DNA of 53,873 bases from Aquiluna sp. Its GTDB lineage: Bacteria > Actinomycetota > Actinomycetes > Actinomycetales > Microbacteriaceae. Under the pieces are notes generated by a model. It saw nothing but the letters and a program-made list of their open reading frames with translations. It had not been told where the DNA came from and ran no database searches. The stretch spans positions 1 to 53,873 of the forward strand of contig JAOGAX010000004.1 of the NCBI GenBank assembly GCA_028144365.1, in the 5' to 3' direction. Below are positions 16,828 through 26,626 of this stretch, piece by piece (within the stretch, counting starts at the first letter, position 1; every line of letters starts with the position of its first letter). Both the position numbers and the translations under genes were made by a program.

Positions 16828-18231
16828 CTACTTTCTCGACATCTTGTTCCCATGCATCAGCAGTGCCGCCTCGGCTGTGATTGCTCGCTTCAGGGTGGGT
16901 AGGTGCTGAGACTCATTAGGACTGTGAGCCCTGGAATCTGGCTCCTCGACTCCGGTTACCAGGATTTCCGCCTCTGGAAACAAGGCTGCGAAGTGGGAAA
17001 TAAACGGAATTGAGCCCCCGACCCCAATGTCAACGCTTGGCTTTGGCCATACCTCACTCAAAATCTCATGTCCAAGCTTTGAGGCCCAGCCCTTGCTGGC
17101 GAAGTACCCAGGACCCATCTCGTGGGCTCCAAATGAAACCTCGGCTCCAAACGGTGCGTGGTTTGTTAGATGCTCCTTCAAAAGCTCTAGGCCGCGCTCA
17201 GGGTCTTCGCTTGGTGCGAGCCTTAGTGAAACTCTCGCTGTGATCTCGGGTAGTGCGGTGTTGGAGGAAACCGCAACGCTTGGGGCATCAAAGCCAATGA
17301 CTGTTACCGCAGGTTCACCCCAGATCTGCTGGGTTATCGGCTTGGTTCCCATCCTGTCGACTCCTGTCAGCAGTCCCGACTCTTCTCGAAGTTGCTCGAG
17401 TGAAACCTCGGGGCCATTTGTCTCGTCGGAAACCAGGCCGCTGATTGCCACATCTCCAGCATCATCGGTCAATGACGCAAGCAGCTTAATCATCGCCGTC
17501 ATGGCATCAGGTAGGGGGCCGCCATACATTCCAGAGTGAAGAGCATGATCCAAGGTCTTCACGGTGAAGGTTTGCGAAACCACTCCCCTGAGGCTCGCAG
17601 TCAAGGAAGGAACCTCGGTACTCCAATTGCCGCTGTCTGCAACGATGATTAGATCCGCTTCAAGGTCTTTTTGGTTCTCCTTCAGAAAATTGAGGAAGGA
17701 CTCTGAGCCTGCCTCCTCTTCGCCCTCAATAAAAACGGTGACACCGAGGCGGAGGTCCTCAGAAAGTTCAGAGAGTGCCTTTAGGGCAAAGATGTGCGTG
17801 ATGATCCCCGCCTTGTCATCAGATGCTCCCCTTCCAAAGAGCCTCTCCCCCACCCGGATAGCCTCAAATGGCTCGGTTTTCCATAGCTCTCTGTCGCCAG
17901 GAGGTTGAACATCGTGGTGTGCATAGAGCAGAACATGTGGCGCATCCGCGCTACCTGCCCGCCTAGCCAATACTGCAGGCGCGCCTTGAGTGCCATCTGG
18001 CCTGGGTGCACTGCGGATCTCTACAAAGTCAAAGAAATCTAGCTGCTCGAATTCACTCTTGACCGCCTCAGCGGACCTTTGAAGCTCCCATGGGTCAAAT
18101 GAAGGCCAGGCGATGCCAGGAATCTTCACCAGTCCAGTGAGTTTCTCAACCGCCTCATCAAATGAGGAATCCACGAACTTGGATGCGTTATCGATGATTG
18201 ACTTGTCTTTAGAAATCTCAGCAAATGACAT
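16828..18231 (-). CDS. M20 family dipeptidase
   Basis: A zinc aminoacyl peptidase related to DapE/ArgE and carnosine-type dipeptidases. Metal-site motifs are LLYAHHDVQPPG (His106, Asp108), GRGASDDKAG (bridging Asp138) and EGEEEAGS (general base Glu171, metal ligand Glu172); the C-terminal HSPNE gives the last histidine. The lid domain lies between. At 467 residues it matches the dipeptidase subgroup rather than DapE. The start is ATG 18231, six bases after a TAGATT -10 box and without a ribosome site. Alone on its strand ahead of erpA, 26 bases apart, so read-through into erpA is possible. Exact substrate unknown. Confidence 0.9.
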   Translation of the reverse strand: MSFAEISKDKSIIDNASKFVDSSFDEAVEKLTGLVKIPGIAWPSFDPWELQRSAEAVKSEFEQLDFFDFVEIRSAPRPDGTQGAPAVLARRAGSADAPHVLLYAHHDVQPPGDRELWKTEPFEAIRVGERLFGRGASDDKAGIITHIFALKALSELSEDLRLGVTVFIEGEEEAGSESFLNFLKENQKDLEADLIIVADSGNWSTEVPSLTASLRGVVSQTFTVKTLDHALHSGMYGGPLPDAMTAMIKLLASLTDDAGDVAISGLVSDETNGPEVSLEQLREESGLLTGVDRMGTKPITQQIWGEPAVTVIGFDAPSVAVSSNTALPEITARVSLRLAPSEDPERGLELLKEHLTNHAPFGAEVSFGAHEMGPGYFASKGWASKLGHEILSEVWPKPSVDIGVGGSIPFISHFAALFPEAEILVTGVEEPDSRAHSPNESQHLPTLKRAITAEAALLMHGNKMSRK

Positions 18232-18243
18232 GCCAGTAATCTA
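18232..18243 (-). promoter_or_regulatory. Leaderless-type -10 box of the M20 peptidase gene
   Basis: TAGATT on the minus strand (18243-18238) stands six bases before the ATG at 18231, with no Shine-Dalgarno sequence between. It lies in the 35-base gap to the divergent DUF3043 gene. Confidence 0.5.
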
Positions 18244-18266
18244 GTGGCACACTCTGAAAGGTGCAG

Positions 18267-18809
18267 ATGTCTGAAGAAGCCAGTGAGAAAAAAGGCAAGG
18301 GTCGGCCAACACCTGCTCGCAAGCAGCAGGAGCAGATGCGTAAGAAGCCTCTGGTAGGCGACCGCAGCAAGGAAGCAAGACAGGCTGACAAGGAAAAACT
18401 CAGGGTTGAGCGCCAAAGAGCCCGCGAGGGAATGATGGCCGGCGATGAGCGCTACCTCACCGCCCGTGACAAGGGCCCGCAGCGTAGGTTTGCCAGAGAC
18501 GTCGTGGACACCCGCTTCACAGCCGGCGAACTAGTCCTGCCAATGCTCTTTGCAGTGGTTCTCCTGACTTTCATCGACTCCTTTGTCCTGCAGGTAATTG
18601 CTCTGTTTGGAATGTGGGGACTATTCGGCATTGTTGCCATCGATGCAACCTTTGTTGGAAGAGCGGCAAAGAAGAAGGTGGCTAAAAAGTTTGGCGAGGA
18701 CAGGCTCGAGGGAGGCATCGCTTGGTACGCAGCTATGCGCTCGATCCAGATGCGTGCGCTGAGAATCCCCAAACCTCAGGTCGCAAGATTTCAAAAACTC
18801 GACGTTTAG
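18267..18809 (+). CDS. DUF3043 family membrane protein
   Basis: A protein of unknown function widespread in actinobacteria. The first 90 residues are very basic and hydrophilic (KKGKGRPTPARKQQEQMRKK; RDKGPQRRFARDVVD), followed by two hydrophobic segments (about 92-112 and 116-136) and a basic C-terminus with LEGGIAWYAAMRSIQMRALRIPKPQ. It is therefore likely a membrane protein with its basic arm in the cytoplasm. A GTG at 18261 is in frame, but GAAAGG five bases before the ATG at 18267 decides the start (180 residues). It is divergent from the M20 peptidase and 15 bases ahead of the aldo/keto reductase. Confidence 0.88.
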   Translation: MSEEASEKKGKGRPTPARKQQEQMRKKPLVGDRSKEARQADKEKLRVERQRAREGMMAGDERYLTARDKGPQRRFARDVVDTRFTAGELVLPMLFAVVLLTFIDSFVLQVIALFGMWGLFGIVAIDATFVGRAAKKKVAKKFGEDRLEGGIAWYAAMRSIQMRALRIPKPQVARFQKLDV

Positions 18810-18824
18810 AAAAGGAAAGCTGAA

Positions 18825-19826
18825 ATGGAATTTAGGTACTTAGGCAACTCTGGGCTAAAGGTTTCGGAGATCATCTACGGCAACTGGCTTACTCACGCCT
18901 CACAGGTCAAAGACGATCAGGCAATCAAGACTGTTCATGCAGCACTGGATGCCGGCATCACCACCTACGACACAGCCGATGCGTACGCCAACCAAGCCGC
19001 TGAGGTTGTTCTGGGAGACGCCCTCAAGGGCCAGAGGCGCGAGGGAATCGAGATCTTCACAAAGGTCTATTGGCCTGTTGCCGAAAAGGGTCCAAACGAC
19101 GTGGGGCTTTCTCGGAAGCACATTTTTGAGTCCCTCCACGGCTCTCTCAGGAGGCTCCAGACCGACTACATCGAGCTCTACCAGGCTCACCGTTTCGACT
19201 ACGAGACCCCCTTGGAAGAAACCATGCAGGCCTTTGCTGACCTGGTGCACCAGGGCAAGGTTATGTACATCGGAGTCTCGGAGTGGAATGCAGACCAGAT
19301 TCGCGAGGGACACAAACTCGCGAGCGATCTGGGCATCCGCCTGATTTCCAACCAGCCTCAGTATTCGATGCTCTGGCGGGTAATCGAAAAGAAGGTCGTT
19401 CCCACCTCTGAAAAACTTGGGCTTGGCCAGATTGTCTGGTCACCGATGGCCCAGGGTGTGCTGAGCGGAAAATACCTACCTGGTCAACCGGCTCCGGCTG
19501 ACTCTCGAGCAGCTAACGAAGAGGTGGGGCAGTTCATTCAGAAGTGGATGACGGACGAAATTCTGACCAAGGTCCAGAAGCTTGCTCCTCTTGCAAAAGA
19601 GGTCGGGCTTGACATGGCTCAATTTGCGATCGCCTGGGTGCTTCAGAACCCGAACGTCTCTGCCGCAATAGTGGGAGCCTCCAAGCCTGAGCAGATCGCG
19701 AGCAACGTCGCTGCCGCAGGGGTCGAGATTCCTAAGGAAATCATGAAGAAGGTTGATGAAATCCTCGGCGACTCAATAGTCAATGACCCAGAGCTAACTC
19801 TGAGTCCAGAGACTAGGCCCGCGTAA
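18825..19826 (+). CDS. Aldo/keto reductase
   Basis: An NADP(H)-dependent reductase with a TIM barrel, close to the Kv-beta/YghZ-like group. The catalytic four are Asp49, Tyr54, Lys80 and His122 (YDTADAY, FTKVYW, QAHRFD); the cofactor region near the end reads VGASKPEQIASNV. 333 residues, soluble. AAAGGA about nine bases before the ATG serves as ribosome site, and the gene likely shares a transcript with the DUF3043 gene. Its last 14 bases overlap the pyrD 3' end on the other strand. The physiological substrate cannot be inferred. Confidence 0.92.
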   Translation: MEFRYLGNSGLKVSEIIYGNWLTHASQVKDDQAIKTVHAALDAGITTYDTADAYANQAAEVVLGDALKGQRREGIEIFTKVYWPVAEKGPNDVGLSRKHIFESLHGSLRRLQTDYIELYQAHRFDYETPLEETMQAFADLVHQGKVMYIGVSEWNADQIREGHKLASDLGIRLISNQPQYSMLWRVIEKKVVPTSEKLGLGQIVWSPMAQGVLSGKYLPGQPAPADSRAANEEVGQFIQKWMTDEILTKVQKLAPLAKEVGLDMAQFAIAWVLQNPNVSAAIVGASKPEQIASNVAAAGVEIPKEIMKKVDEILGDSIVNDPELTLSPETRPA

Positions 19827-20793
19827 GGGACTTGGCCCAGAAGGGTCCGAAATAGACAAAACCGGTGTAGCCCTGAACCAGGTCAGCACCGAGCTCTAGG
19901 CGCTCATTGACGTGGGCAGCAGTCTCTATTCCGCCCACTGAAATGATGGCCATCTCTTTGGGGAGCTTGCCTCTTAGCAACATCAGTAGTTCCTTTGAGC
20001 GCTCAGCCAAGACCGGTCCACTCAAACCACCTGACTCCTTGGCTATTTCGGAATCAATGCCGTCTCTAAAGATTGTGGTGTTTGTCGCGATTATCCCCGC
20101 AAGCCCGAGTTCCTCTGAGAGCTGAGCAATCTCAATCGCCTCTTCGTTGGTTACGTCTGGTGCAATCTTTACAAACACCGGTTTTCCGCCGCTTTTCTCA
20201 ACCACAGCCTCCAAGATCGGTCTTAGAGAGGCGATCTGCTGCAGCTCGCGGAGACCAGGCGTATTCGGGCTAGAAACATTCACTGCTAGGTAGTCCGCAT
20301 AGGGAGCTAACTTCTCGGCACTGTAGCGGTAGTCGGCTGCAGCATCTCCTAGTTCCACAACCTTTGTCTTGCCAATGTTGACGCCAATTACGGGCAGTTT
20401 CGCGCCAGAAGCGCGCAACGCAGCAAGCCTTGCGGCAATAGCGTCAGCACCTTCGTTGTTGAAACCCATGCGATTGATAAGCGCCCTGTGTTGAGGGATT
20501 CGAAAGAGTCTTGGGCGAGGATTACCGGGCTGAGCCTGCGCTGTAACGGTGCCGATCTCGACGTGCCCAAAGCCCAAAGCGTGCAGCTGACGCACCAGCT
20601 TCGCATCTTTGTCAAAGCCTGCGGCCATGCCGATGCGATTTGGAAATTTGATGCCCGCCACAACAACCTCTTGGCCGCTTGAGGGGCGAATGAGCCGAAG
20701 CGCAAACATTACTTTGAGCGTCCAAGCTCCGAGATGATGGGCAAATTCGGGGTCTAGCCTCTTCAGGAAAACGTCAAAAAGAAACCGATACAT
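19813..20793 (-). CDS. pyrD: Dihydroorotate dehydrogenase (quinone), class 2
   Basis: Oxidises dihydroorotate to orotate in pyrimidine synthesis, passing electrons to the quinone pool. The N-terminal amphipathic extension (YRFLFDVFLKRLDPE and following helices) marks the membrane-bound class 2. AAGFDKDAK, NRMGFNNEGAD, and NVSSPNTPGLREL (with the catalytic Ser of class 2) are seen, and SVGGIETAAHV forms the FMN phosphate site. 326 residues. The ATG shares one base with the nrdR stop. Last gene of hisD-nrdR-pyrD; its 3' end overlaps the aldo/keto reductase. Confidence 0.95.
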   Translation of the reverse strand: MYRFLFDVFLKRLDPEFAHHLGAWTLKVMFALRLIRPSSGQEVVVAGIKFPNRIGMAAGFDKDAKLVRQLHALGFGHVEIGTVTAQAQPGNPRPRLFRIPQHRALINRMGFNNEGADAIAARLAALRASGAKLPVIGVNIGKTKVVELGDAAADYRYSAEKLAPYADYLAVNVSSPNTPGLRELQQIASLRPILEAVVEKSGGKPVFVKIAPDVTNEEAIEIAQLSEELGLAGIIATNTTIFRDGIDSEIAKESGGLSGPVLAERSKELLMLLRGKLPKEMAIISVGGIETAAHVNERLELGADLVQGYTGFVYFGPFWAKSLTRA

Positions 20794-21233
20794 CAGCTGT
20801 TTAGGTCTTCGATGGCAGCCTGGAAGTCGTCAAGAGAGTCCCAAGCCTGATAGACGCTGGCAAATCTCATGTAGGCAACATGGTCAAGATTCCTGAGCGG
20901 GTCAAGGATTGCAAGCCCAATGTCCTGAGCCTCGATGCTTGCCGCACCGGTTGCCCTGAGGGTCTCCTCCACCTGTTGAGCCAGAAGCGCTAGGTCAGCA
21001 TCTGTAACGGGACGACCCTGGCACGCCTTCCGGACACCAGAAATGATCTTGTCTCTTGAGAATGGCTCGGTCACTCCAGATCGCTTTGTCACCATAAGGC
21101 TTGCGGTCTCGATGGTTGTGAAGCGCTTTTGGCACTGTGGACACTGCCTTCTGCGCCTGATGGCAGAGCCATCATCGGAGGTTCTAGAGTCGATGACTCG
21201 AGAATCTGCGTGGCGACAAAATGGGCAATACAT
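20793..21233 (-). CDS. nrdR: Ribonucleotide reductase repressor NrdR
   Basis: NrdR senses ATP/dATP and represses ribonucleotide reductase genes through NrdR boxes. The zinc ribbon is Cys3, Cys6, Cys31, Cys34 (CPFC and CPQC), followed by an ATP-cone domain starting near [16 protein letters not shown]. 146 residues, close to the normal length. It is coupled on both sides by one-base overlaps with hisD and pyrD. No nrd genes are in the window, and I did not find a clear NrdR box here. Confidence 0.96.
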   Translation of the reverse strand: MYCPFCRHADSRVIDSRTSDDGSAIRRRRQCPQCQKRFTTIETASLMVTKRSGVTEPFSRDKIISGVRKACQGRPVTDADLALLAQQVEETLRATGAASIEAQDIGLAILDPLRNLDHVAYMRFASVYQAWDSLDDFQAAIEDLNS

Positions 21234-22534
21234 CAGTCCTCAAATCTAATCTGAACTGCCTCAGAGTGGGCTGGCAGCCCCTCTGCCTCGGCAAATACCT
21301 GCAGCTTGCTAGCCACATCTTTGAGTGCTGCCTCGCTGTAGTTCACGACCTGCTGGCTTCTGAGGAAGCTGATAACAGACAATCCAGATGCAAACTTTGC
21401 CTGTTCTCCTGTGGGCAGGACGTGATTGGAACCAGCGAGGTAGTCGCCAAGGCTGACCGGGGTGTGGTTTCCAAGAAATATTGCTCCCGCATTGGTGATT
21501 CTCTTGGATACCGCCACTGGATCAGCGGTTTGAATCTCTAGGTGCTCCGTAGCGTACTCGTTTGCAATCTCGATGGCCTGATCGATGCTCTCGACCAAAA
21601 CCAAAGCTGATTGATTTCCTCCCAGGGCACTTGCCACCCGATCACTATTGGCAGTTTTTGATCCCTGTCGCTCAAGTTCGGCTAGAACTTGGTCAATTAG
21701 GGGCTGTGAGTTAGTCAAAAGCACGCTTGCGGCATTTTCGTCATGCTCAGCCTGGGAAATCAGATCGGCGGCAACAAACGCCGGGTTCGCGCTCTCGTCG
21801 GCAATTATCAGGATTTCTGTCGGGCCGGCCTCCGAGTCAATTGCAATTTGGCTACGGAGTTGGCGTTTAGCGGCAGCCACATAGATGTTCCCAGGACCGG
21901 TAACCATCCGAACCGGCTCCATGCCGATCTCGACAACCCCAAAAGCCAGAGCGGCAATAGCGCTCGCACCACCAATTGAATAAACCTCGTCAATTCCAAG
22001 CAGGGAACAGGTCGCCAACACCGCATTTGAAGGAAGGCCGTCATTATCTTTTTGAGCCGGAGAAGAAACGGCAATTCTTGGAACTCCAGCGACTTGAGCC
22101 GGTACGACGTTCATAACTGTGCTGGATGGGTAAACAGCCTTACCACCTGGCACATACAGCCCCACCGAATCCACAGCAACGAATCTCGTCTCCACTGCTC
22201 CGCCGGCGCTCACCTCTAGAGAAACGGCCCTAGGAAGAGTTGCCTGGGAAACCTTTCGCACCCTGGCAATTGACTCGGTGATTGCCTCCCTAAGCCCATC
22301 AGGGAGGTCCGCCTCGCTTGCCTTGATGGCACTAATTGGAACCCGAAATGAATTTGGCACAACCCCGTCGAATTCTTGAGCGTGACGGGCAAGAGCTGCA
22401 GCACCCTCTGCTTGAACCTCAGCAATGAGCTTTTGGACGCTTGGGGAAACAGAATCTATGGAAACCTCAGCCCTAGGAATCAATTCACGGACCCGCTGGG
22501 CTGTAATTTCGCCATCCCAGACAAATGATCGCAT
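21233..22534 (-). CDS. hisD: Histidinol dehydrogenase
   Basis: Performs the last two oxidations of histidine synthesis, histidinol to histidine, with NAD and zinc. The family residues appear in order: [17 protein letters not shown] (Gln and His ligands), YATEHLEI (Glu-His base pair), [20 protein letters not shown], and LPAHSEAV (terminal His ligand). 433 residues. The ATG has AAGAGG nine bases upstream. It leads the hisD-nrdR-pyrD group and is divergent from the flavin reductase gene by 49 bases. Other his genes are not in the window. Confidence 0.95.
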   Translation of the reverse strand: MRSFVWDGEITAQRVRELIPRAEVSIDSVSPSVQKLIAEVQAEGAAALARHAQEFDGVVPNSFRVPISAIKASEADLPDGLREAITESIARVRKVSQATLPRAVSLEVSAGGAVETRFVAVDSVGLYVPGGKAVYPSSTVMNVVPAQVAGVPRIAVSSPAQKDNDGLPSNAVLATCSLLGIDEVYSIGGASAIAALAFGVVEIGMEPVRMVTGPGNIYVAAAKRQLRSQIAIDSEAGPTEILIIADESANPAFVAADLISQAEHDENAASVLLTNSQPLIDQVLAELERQGSKTANSDRVASALGGNQSALVLVESIDQAIEIANEYATEHLEIQTADPVAVSKRITNAGAIFLGNHTPVSLGDYLAGSNHVLPTGEQAKFASGLSVISFLRSQQVVNYSEAALKDVASKLQVFAEAEGLPAHSEAVQIRFED

Positions 22535-22572
22535 CGCAGAAAACCTCTTGGCCGTTAGAAGATGCCCTAACC

Positions 22573-22583
22573 TTATCTAAGAA
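22573..22583 (+). promoter_or_regulatory. Possible leaderless -10 box of the flavin reductase gene
   Basis: TTATCT (22573-22578) ends five bases before the ATG at 22584; TAACCT (22568-22573) is an alternative giving a leader of a few bases. There is no ribosome site either way. Confidence 0.35.
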
Positions 22584-23105
22584 ATGACAAATAACTCTCC
22601 AGCCTTTGACCTCTCCGGCTCCGATGCTCTCAAGGCAGCATTTCGGAATCACGCCTCCGGAATCTCCGTAATCACGGCCCTAGACCTCGATGGAAACCCG
22701 ATTGGCTTCACCGCCTCGAGTGCTACCTCACTTGGCTCCAACCCGCCTCTGGTCTCGCTGAACGTTGCCCAGGGCTCTTCGAGCTATCCTCACCTGCTAC
22801 CTGGTCGCTTTGTAGCACTCCACACACTCGACAGCGACTCCCTACACCTTGCCCAACGCTTTGCGGGTGATAAGGCTGGACGGTTTGTCGGGGACGAAAT
22901 AGATGGCCCCGAGGGTCTGCCAATCATCCCCCAGGCCTCATCGGTGCTTATCGGCAAGATCCGGGAAAAATACGAAATAGAGAGCAATGCGGTCGTAATT
23001 ATCGATGCGCTCACAGCTTCGGTTATGCGCACCCCACAAGAGCCCCTGGTCTACTTTCAGAGGGCCTACCACGCCATCGGCAACAAACTGGCCGATAACG
23101 ACTAA
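22584..23105 (+). CDS. Flavin reductase family protein
   Basis: An FMN-binding split-barrel protein of the NADH:flavin oxidoreductase / HpaC type. The FRNHASGISVITA start, GFTASSATSLGSNPPLVSLNV (flavin-binding loop) and C-terminal PLVYFQRAYHAIG are the recognisable parts. 173 residues. Such proteins supply reduced flavin to monooxygenases, but no partner oxygenase is nearby, so the role is open. It appears leaderless and stands alone; its stop overlaps the dnaE stop region by four bases on the other strand. Confidence 0.87.
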   Translation: MTNNSPAFDLSGSDALKAAFRNHASGISVITALDLDGNPIGFTASSATSLGSNPPLVSLNVAQGSSSYPHLLPGRFVALHTLDSDSLHLAQRFAGDKAGRFVGDEIDGPEGLPIIPQASSVLIGKIREKYEIESNAVVIIDALTASVMRTPQEPLVYFQRAYHAIGNKLADND

Positions 23106-26100
23106 CTAACCGCCTCAGGGCCTAGCAGGGCCTTCAGCTCACCAAACAGGTCATGCCCGACCGCAACCCGTTGCGGGAGCATGAAGTGACTGGTCTGTCC
23201 GTTGGAAACCAGCTTCACCTGAACCTCGACCGGACCCGGATGTGCCTCGAGGATTTCGGCGAGCTGCGTGAGGCTTTCTCTAGTTGCGCTCGCGTCAGTT
23301 AGGTGAAGCTGCAGCACTCCCCCAAGCTCACGACCGGATTCGAGCTTCTCTATCGAAAAGCCCTGCAGAGTGACACCATCATCACGCCTGGAAACTCGTC
23401 CTCGGATGGTAACCGTGCTGTCGGGAACAAGGCTGTCGCGATGTTGGAGGTATGTCTTACCCATAAACATCACGGGTATTTCGCCTGAGAAGTCCTCGAG
23501 TGTCAGCTGGGCGTATTGATTTCCAGAGGAGCGGGCAATCTTGTGTTGGACCTGGGTTATCAGACCTGCCACCGTTACTGTCTCGCCATCGGCGATTTCA
23601 CTATCCCTAAGGGCAGCACTACCCATATCTGAATAGCGCATGAGCTCTGCCTCCATTCCCGCAAGCGGGTGATCGGAGACATAGAGACCCAGCATCTCCC
23701 GCTCGTTGGCAAGCAAATCCCGCTTGGTCCACTCGGGAAGCTTTGGAATCTCGATGGTTGCGGGGTCCTCTTCCATGAGGCCACCAAAGAGGTCCACCTG
23801 ACCACTGGCAGCCTGCCGCTTCAGCATGGCGGAGGTCTCAATCGCCTCTTCGTGAATTGCAATGAGCGAGCGTCTGGTGTGGCCGAGAGAGTCAAAGGCT
23901 CCAGCCTTGATCAGCGACTCGACTACCCGCTTCGTGCTGGCCTGGGCGCTGACCCTGGTCAAGAAGTCCTGGAAGGAGCTAAAGCGCTCTTGTTCCCGCG
24001 CCTCGATGATGCTCTCGACTACGTTCTTTCCCACATTTCTTACCGCGCCGAGACCAAACCTGATGTCGTCCCCCACCGCAGCAAAGGTCCCAATGGACTC
24101 ATTCACATCCGGAGGCAGAACCTGGATACCCATCTTCCGGCACTCATTTAGGTAGACACCGAGCTTGTCCTTGGAGTCGCCAACGCTGGTGAGCAGCGCC
24201 GCCATGAACTCTGCCGGGTAGTTGGCCTTGAGGTAGGCGGTCCAGTAGCTCAACACTCCATAGCCGGCTGAGTGAGCCTTATTGAAGGCGTAGTCAGCAA
24301 AAGGCAGCAGCGTGTCCCAAAGCGCTTTAACCGCAGCATCGGAGTAGCCGTTTTTCTTCATGCCCTCCGAGAAGAGCTCGAACTGCTTTGCTAGCTCCTC
24401 CGGCTTTTTCTTACCCATTGCTCTTCGAAGTAGGTCCGCTTGTCCCAGGGTGTAGCCAGCCACCTTCTGCGCCGCAGCCATGACCTGCTCCTGATAGACA
24501 ATCAGTCCATAGGTCGGATCAAGAATTTCGCTCAGCGGCTCAAGGAGCTCTGGGTGAACTCCCTCTGATTGCTGCTGGCCGTTTTTTCGCTGGGCGTAGT
24601 TTGTGTGGGAGTTCATTCCCATGGGTCCCGGGCGGTAGAGGGCGATAACAGCAGAAATGTGCTCAAACTCCGACGGCTTTAGCATTCTCAGCAGCGAGCG
24701 CATGTTCGTGCCATCCAGCTGGAACACACCCAGGGTGTCTCCCCTTGAGAGAAGCTGGTAGGCCTTCTCGTCCTGGTCTAAGTCGAGGTCCTCGAGAACG
24801 ACCTTCTCTCCCCGGTTGAGTTCGATATTTGCAAGTGTGTCATCGATCACCGTAAGGTTTCTTAGCCCCAGGAAGTCCATCTTCAGAAGCCCGAGCTCCT
24901 CGCAAGGAGGCTGATCGAACTGGGTGATTATGGCCCCGTCCTCCTCGCGCTTCATGATGGGGATGACATCCATCAAGGGCTTAGCAGACATGATCACACC
25001 GGCTGCGTGAACACCCCACTGCCGCTTAAGCGACTCGAGTCCCTGGGCAAGCTCAAAGACTTGCTGGCTGTCCTCGTCGTTCTCGATGAGCTCCCTGAAC
25101 TCTGCCGCCTCTGGGTAGCGCTCAGACTCCCTGTTGGTGACGTCGTCAAGACTCACATCACGCCCAAGAACCATCGGAGGCATTGCCTTTGTGAGTTTCT
25201 CTCCCACCGAGTAGGGCTTTGCCAGCACCCGAGCTGCGTCTTTTAGGGCCTGCTTCGCCTTTATAGTTCCAAAGGTGACAATCTGGGCAACCCGGTCGGC
25301 ACCATATTTCTCAGTGACATAGCGAATTACCTCGGGACGTCTGCGGTCATCGAAATCAACATCAATATCCGGCATCGAAAGACGTTCCGGATTCAAAAAG
25401 CGCTCAAAGATTAGGTCGTGAGCCAATGGGTCTAGCTCCGTGATGCCCATTGCGTAGGAAACGATTGATCCTGCCGCAGAACCTCGTCCAGGACCCACTC
25501 GAATTCCCCGCTCCCTTGCCCAGCGGATGAAGTCTGAGACCACGAGGAAGTAGCCGGGGAAGCCCATCTTGACGATGACCTCGATCTCGTAGGCAGCCTG
25601 CTCGCGATGGCGGTCAGAAAATCCCTTTGGGTAACGGCGCTCCATGCCACGCCAAACCTCTTTTTCGAACCACTCGGCCTCTGTGCCGCCCTCTGGAACC
25701 GGAAAACGCGGCATGAGGTCTTGCTTTTCAAAGTTGACCTCGCAGCGCTCAGCTATCAGCAGGGTGTTGTCTGCGGCCTCGGGGATCTCCGAGAAAAGAC
25801 TTCGCATCTCACTGGCGCTCTTGAGATAGAACTCCTGAGACTCAAATTTGAATCTCTTCGGGTCGTCGAGGTTGGTGCCCGTCTGCACACAAAGCAAGGC
25901 CTCGTGGGCAACCGAGTCTTCCTTGTGGACATAGTGAAGATCGTTGGTGCCCACAAGCGGGAGGCCTAAGTCTTTTGCAAGTCTCAGTAGGTCATCGCGG
26001 ACCCGCTTCTCAATCTCAAGAGCGTGGTCCATAACCTCAACGAAGTAATTCTCCTTGCCAAAAATGTCTCGGAACTCGGCCGCTGTTTTGAGCGCCTCGT

Positions 26101-26596
26101 CGTATTGGCCGAGACGAAGCCTGGTTTGGACCTCACCACCTGGGCAACCGGTGGTTCCAATCAGGCCCTTGCCGTATTGGCCCAAAAGCTCTCTATCAAT
26201 CCTCGGCTTGAAGTAGTAGCCGGAGAGGTAGGCCTCCGAGCTGAGCTTGAAGAGGTTGTTCATGGATGCGTTGTCGGTGGCCCACATGGTCAGGTGGCTA
26301 AAGGCGCCTCCGCCAGAAACATCATCATCGCCACCGTCACCCCAGCGCACCTTTGACTTTTCAAGTCTTGAGCCTGGGGCTAGATAGGCCTCCATGCCGA
26401 TGATTGGCTTTATGCCGGCGGCTGTGGCCTGCTTCCAAAACTCATAGGCCCCATGGGTATTTCCATGGTCAGTCATGGCGATTGCGGGCATGCCCAGTTC
26501 ACTTGCTTTTTCAACTAGGGGCTTGATCCGAGCAGCACCATCAAGCATCGAGAACTCGGTGTGGTTGTGCAGGTGGACGAAAGACTTATCTGCCAC
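23102..26596 (-). CDS. dnaE: DNA polymerase III alpha subunit (DnaE1 type)
   Basis: The main replicative polymerase. An N-terminal PHP domain opens with HLHNHTEFSMLDG; metal ligands match mycobacterial DnaE1 one for one as far as I can follow (His10, His12, Asp19, His44, Glu69, then a His, a Cys in GCPGGE, and Asp/His in TNDLHY), so proofreading in cis is likely. The polymerase carboxylates are in PDIDVDFDD near residue 410, and an OB fold follows near 990-1080. 1164 residues. GTG at 26596, seven bases after AGGAGG, is preferred to TTG 26599. Last gene of the long dcw-side run. Confidence 0.96.
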   Translation of the reverse strand: MADKSFVHLHNHTEFSMLDGAARIKPLVEKASELGMPAIAMTDHGNTHGAYEFWKQATAAGIKPIIGMEAYLAPGSRLEKSKVRWGDGGDDDVSGGGAFSHLTMWATDNASMNNLFKLSSEAYLSGYYFKPRIDRELLGQYGKGLIGTTGCPGGEVQTRLRLGQYDEALKTAAEFRDIFGKENYFVEVMDHALEIEKRVRDDLLRLAKDLGLPLVGTNDLHYVHKEDSVAHEALLCVQTGTNLDDPKRFKFESQEFYLKSASEMRSLFSEIPEAADNTLLIAERCEVNFEKQDLMPRFPVPEGGTEAEWFEKEVWRGMERRYPKGFSDRHREQAAYEIEVIVKMGFPGYFLVVSDFIRWARERGIRVGPGRGSAAGSIVSYAMGITELDPLAHDLIFERFLNPERLSMPDIDVDFDDRRRPEVIRYVTEKYGADRVAQIVTFGTIKAKQALKDAARVLAKPYSVGEKLTKAMPPMVLGRDVSLDDVTNRESERYPEAAEFRELIENDEDSQQVFELAQGLESLKRQWGVHAAGVIMSAKPLMDVIPIMKREEDGAIITQFDQPPCEELGLLKMDFLGLRNLTVIDDTLANIELNRGEKVVLEDLDLDQDEKAYQLLSRGDTLGVFQLDGTNMRSLLRMLKPSEFEHISAVIALYRPGPMGMNSHTNYAQRKNGQQQSEGVHPELLEPLSEILDPTYGLIVYQEQVMAAAQKVAGYTLGQADLLRRAMGKKKPEELAKQFELFSEGMKKNGYSDAAVKALWDTLLPFADYAFNKAHSAGYGVLSYWTAYLKANYPAEFMAALLTSVGDSKDKLGVYLNECRKMGIQVLPPDVNESIGTFAAVGDDIRFGLGAVRNVGKNVVESIIEAREQERFSSFQDFLTRVSAQASTKRVVESLIKAGAFDSLGHTRRSLIAIHEEAIETSAMLKRQAASGQVDLFGGLMEEDPATIEIPKLPEWTKRDLLANEREMLGLYVSDHPLAGMEAELMRYSDMGSAALRDSEIADGETVTVAGLITQVQHKIARSSGNQYAQLTLEDFSGEIPVMFMGKTYLQHRDSLVPDSTVTIRGRVSRRDDGVTLQGFSIEKLESGRELGGVLQLHLTDASATRESLTQLAEILEAHPGPVEVQVKLVSNGQTSHFMLPQRVAVGHDLFGELKALLGPEAVS

Positions 26597-26626
26597 CAAA
26601 GCACCTCCTACTTGCAGGTGACAATG

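Noticed and set aside
17027-17539. 170-residue plus-strand frame opposite the M20 peptidase
   Set aside because: Ser/Pro-rich composition is that of an antisense shadow.
23669-24151. 160-residue plus-strand frame inside dnaE
   Set aside because: Shadow of a highly conserved gene; no start signal or recognisable domain.
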